From NCBI GenBank assembly GCA_025934385.1, contig JAICYE010000186.1:1-5459 (forward strand): a stretch of 5,459 nt of DNA, given 5' to 3'. Position numbers and translations under genes: made by a program. Origin of the DNA: Acidimicrobiia bacterium. Lineage in GTDB: Bacteria; Actinomycetota; Acidimicrobiia; IMCC26256; BP-133. The notes under the pieces are model-generated. The model was not told the origin of the DNA and did not search any database. It worked only from the letters and a program-made list of their open reading frames with translations. Position 1 is the first letter of the stretch. Every line of letters starts with the position of its first letter. This document shows, piece by piece, positions 1 to 4,528 of this stretch.

Positions 1-102
1 AGCGGTCCGGTCCCCTACCAGGTCGATGGCGACCACCTCGGCGAACCCGAGCGCCTCGACTTCACCTACGAGGACGACGCCCTGACGATCGTGGTGCCCT
101 AG
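1..102 (+). CDS. Diacylglycerol kinase / YegS-like lipid kinase, C-terminal fragment
   Basis: Codons run in frame from base 1 to the TAG at 100-102, giving 33 residues; the gene begins outside the window. The visible tail has the layout typical of the C-terminal beta-sandwich of YegS/DgkB-type lipid kinases: a PVPYQVDGD segment (equivalent to the family's 'P-x-Q-x-DGE' strand), a short linker, then a final strand ending DALTIVVP. These enzymes phosphorylate diacylglycerol or related lipids at the inner membrane face, using ATP. The ATP-binding GGDGT-type motif and catalytic residues lie outside, so activity cannot be judged. The gene converges on the sensor kinase gene with only 15 bases between their stop codons, and no hairpin plus T-run terminator is visible. 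Lipid kinase genes beside PdtaS-like kinases are, as far as I know, a recurring actinobacterial neighbourhood. The call rests on a short stretch and is moderately confident. Confidence 0.72.
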   Translation, partial: SGPVPYQVDGDHLGEPERLDFTYEDDALTIVVP

Positions 103-117
103 CCCGCGCCTGCAGCC

Positions 118-1593
118 TCAGCGCTCGACCCGGGGGGCGGCGATCGGGACCCGGAGGTGGACCCGGGTGCCGCCGTCGTTCTTCATCGTCAGCTCGCCGG
201 CCAGCTCGCTCTGCACCAGCGTCCGCACGATCGACAGGCCCAGCCCGGAGCCGGTCTCCGGGGTGAAGTCGGGCGGCAGGCCGACCCCGTCGTCGACGAC
301 GTCGACCACCGCCTCGTCGTTCTCCCGCACCAGCCGCACGGTCACCGACCCCTCCCGGTGCTCGCCCGACCCGTTGTCGGGGAAGCCGTGCTCGACGGCG
401 TTCTGCAGCAGCTCGGTCAGCACGACGGCCAGCGGGGTGGCCACCTCGGCCGGGAGGTCGCCGGGGTCGCCCTCGACGTGGAAGCGGATGTGGCGGTCGG
501 GCGACACCAGCCCGTCCTCCACCACCCGAACCAGCGGCCGGATGATCTCCCCGAACGGCACCGTGTTGCCGGCCTCGTAGGCCAGCGTCTCGTGGACGAG
601 GGCGATGGAGCGGATCCGTCGCACCGACTCCTCCAGCGCCTGCTTGGCCTCCGGCGAGGCGAGCCGCCGGCTCTGGAGCCGCAGCAGCGAAGCGATCGTC
701 TGGAGGTTGTTCTTCACCCGGTGGTGGATCTCCCGGATGGTGGCGTCCTTCGACAGGAGCATCCGGTCCCGCCGGCGGAGCTCGGAGACGTCGCGCATCA
801 GCAGCACCGCGCCGTTGGGCGTGGCGTCCTCCAGCAGCGGGATGACCTGCAGCAGGATCGACGTGTCGCCCCACTCCAGCTCCTCGGTCACCGGCGCCCG
901 GGCGGCGAAGGCGGTGCGGACGGCGTCGTCGTCGAGGCCGATGTCGGACAGGCGCTGCCCCTGGGCGTTGGCGTGGATCCCCATTCGATGGAGCGAGCTG
1001 ACTGCGTTTGGACTGGCGTAGCGGACGGTCGACTCGTTGTCGAGCACCAGGACGCCGTCGCCGACCCGGGGCGACTCCTCCGGCACCAGCGCCCCGCCCG
1101 TGAACGGGAACGTCCCCTCGTAGAGCATCCGGGCGAAGCGGTCGAAGATCTCGAAGTAGACCCGCTCGAGCTCCCCGAGGCGCCGGCCGGTCGTGGTGGC
1201 CGCCTCCCGGGTGAGGAGGGCGATGACCTTCCCCCGGTGGCGGACGGGGATGGCCTGCACGTTGGCCCGCTCGGTCGACGTGCCGAGGACGGCGGCGTCG
1301 CCCACGCCGATCTCCCCCAGCCGCCAGACCCGGGCGATCAGCGGCCGTTCGACCTCGTCGACGATCGTGCCGACCATGTCGTCGCGGTAGAGCGTCTGGT
1401 CGGTGGTCGGCCGCACCTGGGCCAGCACCACGAACCGGTGGCCCTCCTCGCCGGCGACGGGGGCGAGCAGCAGCAGGTCGGCGAAGCAGAGGTCGGCCAG
1501 CATTCCCCAGGCGGCGGCGAGGCGCTGGAGATGGGCGGCATCGTCGGCCGTCAGCCGCGTGTGCGACCGGGCCAGCTCGACGAGGGTGGCCAT
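118..1593 (-). CDS. pdtaS: PdtaS-family soluble sensor histidine kinase (GAF-PAS-HisKA_2-HATPase)
   Basis: A 491-residue cytosolic kinase with no membrane segment. Residues ~5-160 match the PdtaS-type N-terminal GAF domain and ~172-275 form a PAS domain (GVLVLDNESTVRYASPNAV, closing near LLMRDVSELRRRD). The HisKA_2 phosphoacceptor motif EIHHRVKNNLQTIASLLRLQ has its histidines at 290-291. The HATPase domain shows an N box (ELLQNAVEH, N398), a G1 box (DDGVGLP, 434-440) and a G2 box (GSGLGLSIV, 448-456), so the catalytic machinery looks intact. Mycobacterial PdtaS is about the same length and phosphorylates PdtaR, an ANTAR-domain regulator that binds RNA. No response regulator is encoded in this window, which matches the unlinked pdtaS/pdtaR arrangement in mycobacteria. 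The ATG at 1593 is the first possible start, because an in-frame TGA lies nine bases upstream (1600-1602) and a GAGGAG overlaps it. The family call is strong; the input signal is unknown. Confidence 0.92.
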   Translation of the reverse strand: MATLVELARSHTRLTADDAAHLQRLAAAWGMLADLCFADLLLLAPVAGEEGHRFVVLAQVRPTTDQTLYRDDMVGTIVDEVERPLIARVWRLGEIGVGDAAVLGTSTERANVQAIPVRHRGKVIALLTREAATTTGRRLGELERVYFEIFDRFARMLYEGTFPFTGGALVPEESPRVGDGVLVLDNESTVRYASPNAVSSLHRMGIHANAQGQRLSDIGLDDDAVRTAFAARAPVTEELEWGDTSILLQVIPLLEDATPNGAVLLMRDVSELRRRDRMLLSKDATIREIHHRVKNNLQTIASLLRLQSRRLASPEAKQALEESVRRIRSIALVHETLAYEAGNTVPFGEIIRPLVRVVEDGLVSPDRHIRFHVEGDPGDLPAEVATPLAVVLTELLQNAVEHGFPDNGSGEHREGSVTVRLVRENDEAVVDVVDDGVGLPPDFTPETGSGLGLSIVRTLVQSELAGELTMKNDGGTRVHLRVPIAAPRVER

Positions 1594-1595
1594 AG

Positions 1596-1601
1596 CTCCT
1601 C
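1596..1601 (-). promoter_or_regulatory. Shine-Dalgarno GAGGAG for the pdtaS-like gene
   Basis: Reading the minus strand, GAGGAG ends two bases before the ATG, so the effective core is probably the GAGG at its 5' side with four bases of spacing. It overlaps the in-frame TGA (1600-1602) that fixes the gene's upstream limit. It sits directly at the foot of the long palindrome (1602-1762), just outside the base-paired region, so it would remain single-stranded if the hairpin formed in a minus-strand transcript. Confidence 0.6.
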
Positions 1602-1663
1602 AGTGCCTCGGCCGGTGGCGTTGACGAGTGCCAGGCCGAGTCAGGAGCGTCGCCGGCACGGAT

Positions 1664-1702
1664 CGACGAGGAGGCGTAGCGGGAGCTACGCCGACGAGGA
1701 GG
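1664..1702 (+). repeat. Pair of 11-bp direct repeats CGACGAGGAGG flanking the apical hairpin
   Basis: Exact copies lie at 1664-1674 and 1692-1702, offset by 28 bases. They run in the same orientation although the surrounding element is an inverted repeat. In the predicted fold, the GACGAGGA portions (1665-1672 and 1693-1700) lie opposite each other in the unpaired internal loop. Each copy ends in AGGAGG, the full Shine-Dalgarno consensus on the plus strand. No start codon follows at a usable distance from either copy, so they are not obviously ribosome binding sites for a gene. Confidence 0.7.
1673..1692 (+). other. Apical hairpin with GGGA (GNRA-type) tetraloop
   Basis: GGCGTAGC (1673-1680) and GCTACGCC (1685-1692) are exact reverse complements, closing a four-base loop GGGA on the plus strand. 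G-N-R-A loops closed by a C-G pair are a classic stable RNA tetraloop. On the minus strand the loop would read TCCC, which is not one. The hairpin centre (1682.5) coincides within a base with the centre of the whole 1602-1762 palindrome, so it is the tip of the larger structure. Confidence 0.75.
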
Positions 1703-1761
1703 ACGCCGCCAGCGGCGGTCCTGGCCGGCGTGGCGCCGTCAAACGTCGCCGGTCGAGGCAC

Positions 1762-2634
1762 TCAAATGGCCTTCGGGGACGGGCGGCGCCGTTCGAAGCC
1801 ACACAGCTCGGTGTAGCCGGCGTTGCCCAGCAACGTTCGGAGGCGGTGGGCGCCGTCGGCGACGAGCGCCAGTTCGTGGGCGTCGGAGGCGGTCGTCACC
1901 GGGACGCCGGCGGCCCGGAACCGGGCCAGCAGCGGCGGCGCCGGGTAGGCCTCGGCCGCCGGCTTGCGCCACCCGGCCGACGACAGCTCGGCGGCGACGC
2001 CGTTCTCCGCCGCCGCCTTGGCCAGCCGGTCCCACCACGGCGCCAGGTCGCCGTCGGGCACGATCCCCGCCACCTTGGCCAGGTCGGGGTGGGCGAGGAC
2101 GTCGGCGCTGCGAGTGGCGGCCAGCTCCTCGATGGCGGCGACGTAGGCGTCCCAGACGGCCTCGACCTCCCGGGTGACCCACTGCTCGTCCACCACCGGG
2201 TCGCCCATCTGGTCGAACCCCCAGGCGCCGAGCCAGTGCACGGACCCCAGCAGGAGATCGAACGGCCAGCCGGCCAGCAGGTCGGCCACCTCGCCCATGC
2301 GGCCGGGGTAGTGGTCGACCTCGAGGCCGAGCCGGACGGGAATCGGCGCGCCGGCCTCCGCCGCCCCGGTGACCGCCCCGACGTACTGCTCGAGGTCGCC
2401 GGTGGCGTGGGTGGCCCAGTAGGCCGCCGTCTGCTCCCGGAGCCGCCCGTCGGGATCGGCGTCCCACCAGCCGCCCAGCAGCCGGTCGGCCTGCCGGAAG
2501 CGGAAGAGATGCTCGGTGATGCAGATCTCCTCCACGCCGGTGGCGGCCGCCGCCTCGGCGTAGGCGCGCACCGACTCGACCCGGTACGGGCCGTCCTCCC
2601 CGTGCCGCAGCAGGTGCAGGTGATAGTCGAGCAC
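1762..2634 (-). CDS. PHP-superfamily histidinol-phosphatase-like phosphoesterase
   Basis: A 290-residue protein from a GTG at 2634, starting at the first conserved motif, DYHLHL (metal-ligand H5 and H7). Further PHP motifs follow in order: ITEH (E41, H42), GLEVDHYP (E105, D107), GSVHWLG (H133), LAHPDL (H182, D184), ELSSAGWRKP (~215-224) and SDAHE (D251, H253). The GxExDxxP, GSVH, HPDL and SDAH set is that of the HisK/HisJ family, trinuclear-metal enzymes that convert histidinol phosphate to histidinol in histidine biosynthesis. No other his genes are present, so the substrate is inferred from family only; another phosphomonoester is possible. The frame stays open to 2865, but the extra ~77 residues overlap thiI, are low-complexity and resemble nothing, so the short form is preferred. 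No Shine-Dalgarno precedes the GTG; a -10-like TACCAT nine bases upstream suggests leaderless expression. It ends on the right foot of the 161-nt palindrome. Confidence 0.85.
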   Translation of the reverse strand: MLDYHLHLLRHGEDGPYRVESVRAYAEAAAATGVEEICITEHLFRFRQADRLLGGWWDADPDGRLREQTAAYWATHATGDLEQYVGAVTGAAEAGAPIPVRLGLEVDHYPGRMGEVADLLAGWPFDLLLGSVHWLGAWGFDQMGDPVVDEQWVTREVEAVWDAYVAAIEELAATRSADVLAHPDLAKVAGIVPDGDLAPWWDRLAKAAAENGVAAELSSAGWRKPAAEAYPAPPLLARFRAAGVPVTTASDAHELALVADGAHRLRTLLGNAGYTELCGFERRRPSPKAI

Positions 2635-2643
2635 TGCGACGCG

Positions 2644-2649
2644 ATGGTA
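2644..2649 (-). promoter_or_regulatory. Possible -10 element (TACCAT) for leaderless transcription of the PHP gene
   Basis: On the minus strand TACCAT fits the actinobacterial -10 pattern TANNNT and ends nine bases before the GTG at 2634. That is about the spacing expected if transcription began at or very near the start codon. No convincing -35 is visible upstream, and no Shine-Dalgarno lies between, which is compatible with leaderless expression. The motif is short and could occur by chance. Confidence 0.25.
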
Positions 2650-2707
2650 ACTGACCGGGGCGAACGGACCCGGGGTCGGCAGGGCCCTTACCCGCAAAGG
2701 GACGGCG

Positions 2708-3865
2708 CTACGGCGCCCGGCGCTGTTCGGCCCGGTCCAGGCAGTCGGCCACCAGGCCCGGAAGGTCGTAGCCCGCCTCGGCGTCGTCGAGCTCGGCGGC
2801 GCTGGCGTGGGTGGCCGGATCCCGGGGCTCGAACAGCGTGCAGCAGTCCTGGTGGGCGGAGGCACTCAGGTCGTAGGTGCCGACCCGGCGGGCCTCGTCG
2901 ATGATCTCCACCTTGTCGGTACCGACCAGCGGGCGCAGCATTTGCAGCGTCGCCACCGACCCGACCGCGGCCATGTTCTCCAGGGTCTGCGAGGCCACCT
3001 GGCCGAGGCTCTCGCCGGTGACGACGGCGAGGGCGCCGTGGCGGGCGGCGATCCCCTCCGCCACCCGGACCATGAGCCGCCGGTAGAGCAGCACCCGCAG
3101 CGGCGACGGCGCCGAGAGCGTGATCTCCCGCTGGGCCTCGCCCATCGGCACCGACCACCAGGGACGGCGGTAGCCCCACCGGCCCAGCACCGCCACGAGC
3201 TGGGTGACCTTCTGCTCCGACGACCGGTCGGTGAACGGCTGGCCGTGGAAGTGGACGGCGACGGGGTCGGCGCCCCGCCGCATCATCCGCCAGGCGGCCA
3301 CCGGCGAGTCGATCCCCGCCGACAGCAGGGCGACGACCGGCCCGGCCGTCCCCACCGGCAGGCCGCCGGGCCCGGGGACCTTGGCCGCCGACACGTAGGC
3401 CTTGTCGTGGACGATCTCGATCCGCACCGACACGTCGGGACGGCTGAGGTTCACCCGTTTGCCGAGGCCGGTCCGGATGGCGTCGCCCACGGTCTCGTTG
3501 ACCTGCTGGCTGCTGACGTCGAACGGCGTGCGGGCCCGCCGGGCCCGCACCTCGAACGTCTCGAACGGCGTGAGCGTGTCGGCGTCGCGGGCGACGTCGA
3601 CGGCCCTGTCCACGATGGCGTCGAGGTCCGCCCGGGCCACGAGGACGGGCGCCACGTTGGCCACGCCGAAGACGCGGGCGACCCGCTCCAGGGCGTCGGG
3701 CTTCGGTTCGAGGATCTCGACGCGGCCGCTGACCAGGCGGACCCGGGCCGCCGAATCGCCCAGTGCCCGCTTCAGGTTGTCCCGCAGGGCGCGCTCGAAG
3801 CGGGGCCGGTTGCGGCCCTTGAGGCCGATCTCGTGGTAGTGGGCGAGGAGGAGGTCGGGGTTCAC
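2708..3865 (-). CDS. thiI: ThiI tRNA sulfurtransferase (4-thiouridine synthase), rhodanese-less form
   Basis: A 385-residue ThiI. The N-terminal NFLD/THUMP region (residues 1-~165) includes YHEIGLKGRNRPRFE (10-24). The PP-loop ATP-pyrophosphatase domain (~175-345) carries SAGIDSPVAAW (182-192), the family signature ESLGQVASQTLEN (285-297) and HQDCCTLFEPRDPATH (338-353) with Cys341/Cys342. ThiI adenylates U8 of tRNA and inserts sulfur to make s4U; in some bacteria it also takes part in thiamine thiazole synthesis. The C-terminal rhodanese domain of the E. coli protein is absent, as in the Bacillus form, so sulfur must arrive by another route. The loop reads SAG rather than the more usual SGG. 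Start is GTG at 3865, overlapping the upstream gene's TGA as GTGA, which suggests translational coupling. A GGGGGA lies nine bases upstream and the start is ten residues before the first conserved block, as expected for the family. Confidence 0.93.
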   Translation of the reverse strand: MNPDLLLAHYHEIGLKGRNRPRFERALRDNLKRALGDSAARVRLVSGRVEILEPKPDALERVARVFGVANVAPVLVARADLDAIVDRAVDVARDADTLTPFETFEVRARRARTPFDVSSQQVNETVGDAIRTGLGKRVNLSRPDVSVRIEIVHDKAYVSAAKVPGPGGLPVGTAGPVVALLSAGIDSPVAAWRMMRRGADPVAVHFHGQPFTDRSSEQKVTQLVAVLGRWGYRRPWWSVPMGEAQREITLSAPSPLRVLLYRRLMVRVAEGIAARHGALAVVTGESLGQVASQTLENMAAVGSVATLQMLRPLVGTDKVEIIDEARRVGTYDLSASAHQDCCTLFEPRDPATHASAAELDDAEAGYDLPGLVADCLDRAEQRRAP

Positions 3866-4509
3866 GGCCCTGCATCCCCCAGATCCAGCAGCACCTCATC
3901 CGTGGTGGCGATCCGCACGCCCCGCCGGCGCCACTGTTCGAGGAGCTCGGCGCCCTTGGCGGGGTCGAGGGCGGCGACGGCGTCCTCCACCAGGACGAGC
4001 TCGAAGCCGCCGCCCTGGGCCAGCATCCCGTCGACGGCGTAGCGGTCGCAGACCTCGAGGGCGACGCCGTAGACGACGACCCGGTCGGGGTGCAGTGCCG
4101 CCAGCAGGGGCCGGGCGGCCGGGTTGGAGAAGGCGTCGAAGCGGTTCTTGCGCAGCACGATCTCCGGGGCGCCGGCGACGGCGGCGACGTCGACACCGCT
4201 CCCGTCGGGCGGGATCTCGACCGCGCCCGGCAGGGCGGCGGTCTCGGCGAGGCGCTCGGCGCCCGGCGTCCCCCGCAGGCAGTGGGGTGGGAACGTCTCC
4301 ACGAAGTCGGGAGCGGCGGCGATCTCCGGGTCGTCGGGCCCGTGGTCGTCGGCGGTGTGGACGATCGTGACGCCGGCCACCCGGGCCCCCGCCGTCAGCC
4401 GGCCCAGGTTCGGCAGGAGCCGCTCGGCCCCGGGCACCGCCAGCGCCCCGGACGGCAGCATGAAGTCGACCTGCGTGTCGACGTCCCAGAACACGGTCCG
4501 GCCCGGCAT
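3862..4509 (-). CDS. Nicotinamidase-like cysteine hydrolase (isochorismatase superfamily)
   Basis: A 215-residue single-domain protein of normal family length. Likely catalytic triad: D11 (in DTQVDF), K121 (in LRKNRFDAFSNP) and C154 (in YGVALEVCDRYA, with the cis-peptide position just before). HCLRGTPGAE (76-85) closely resembles the PncA nicotinamidase HCVxGTPGA motif, and D54-D55-H56 fits PncA's D-x-H metal ligands. Nicotinamidases convert nicotinamide to nicotinate plus ammonia for NAD salvage. Two differences: the second metal histidine (PncA H57) has no counterpart, because the segment reads DDPEIAAAPDFVETF, and PncA's substrate-stacking Trp68 is Phe73 here. A related amide substrate is therefore possible and no symbol is given. 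The gene follows the ArsA-like gene by 19 bases and overlaps thiI by four. Start is ATG at 4509, one short step before the first beta-strand; only a weak GAGGG lies upstream, overlapping the preceding stop. Confidence 0.85.
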   Translation of the reverse strand: MPGRTVFWDVDTQVDFMLPSGALAVPGAERLLPNLGRLTAGARVAGVTIVHTADDHGPDDPEIAAAPDFVETFPPHCLRGTPGAERLAETAALPGAVEIPPDGSGVDVAAVAGAPEIVLRKNRFDAFSNPAARPLLAALHPDRVVVYGVALEVCDRYAVDGMLAQGGGFELVLVEDAVAALDPAKGAELLEQWRRRGVRIATTDEVLLDLGDAGP

Positions 4510-4528
4510 ACCGAGGATTGTCGCGCCC

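Larger units (their letters stand above)
1602..1762 (+). repeat. 161-nt long imperfect palindrome filling the spacer (candidate structured RNA or palindromic element)
   Basis: The left arm 1602-1657 opposes the right arm 1708-1762. Hand alignment gives 54 opposed positions: 45 Watson-Crick, 6 G.U (as plus-strand RNA), two G.G and one C.A mismatch, plus three single-base bulges (1627, 1639, 1743). The outermost nine pairs (AGTGCCTCG with CGAGGCACT) are perfect. Next comes an internal loop of 15 nt on each side (1658-1672 and 1693-1707), then a perfect 8-bp apical stem. The element starts at the foot of the kinase gene's Shine-Dalgarno and ends on the last stop-codon base of the PHP gene, so it fills the spacer. 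No coding motif and no T-run are present. It could be a noncoding RNA, a MITE-like palindromic repeat, or an RNase III-type processing stem. The plus strand is chosen because of wobble polarity. The structure is seen directly; function is unknown. Confidence 0.8.

Noticed and set aside
103..117. Bidirectional terminator between the convergent lipid kinase and sensor kinase genes
   Set aside because: Only 15 bases, with no stable hairpin or T-run. The genes probably rely on Rho or overlapping 3' ends.
1702..1762. Intrinsic terminator after the PHP gene
   Set aside because: Strong GC stems are present but no T-run follows on either strand. A factor-independent terminator is not supported.
1602..1762. 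CRISPR-like or tandem repeat array
   Set aside because: Only two direct-repeat copies, 11 bp long; the dominant organisation is a single inverted repeat.
1587..1771. Target-site duplication (TGGCC at 1587-1591 and 1767-1771) around the palindrome, marking a MITE insertion
   Set aside because: The copies do not abut the ends of the inverted arms, lie within coding sequence, and a 5-base match is easily chance. The mobile-element idea stays open but this is not evidence for it.
2685..2701. Stem-loop CCCTT/AAGGG just after the thiI stop
   Set aside because: Only five pairs with a seven-base loop and no T-run; not distinguishable from chance.
2635..2865. N-terminal extension of the PHP protein to an upstream start at 2865
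   Set aside because: It would overlap the last ~155 bases of thiI and add low-complexity sequence before the DYHLHL motif that normally begins these proteins.
157..2904. 915-codon open frame on the plus strand across the kinase, the palindrome and the PHP gene
   Set aside because: It is antisense to two genes with complete catalytic motifs, its translation is low-complexity and rich in R/G/P/H/V/D, and long antisense open frames are expected at this GC content. It is open through the palindrome, but no start signal or motif supports it.
2807..4042. 411-codon plus-strand open frame opposite thiI and the nicotinamidase-like gene
   Set aside because: Shadow of the minus-strand genes: repetitive residue composition and no recognisable domain.
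2688..4196. 502-codon minus-strand open frame over thiI in another phase
   Set aside because: Arg/Pro/Gly-rich frame-shifted reading of thiI and its upstream neighbour; the correct phases carry ThiI and isochorismatase-fold motifs.
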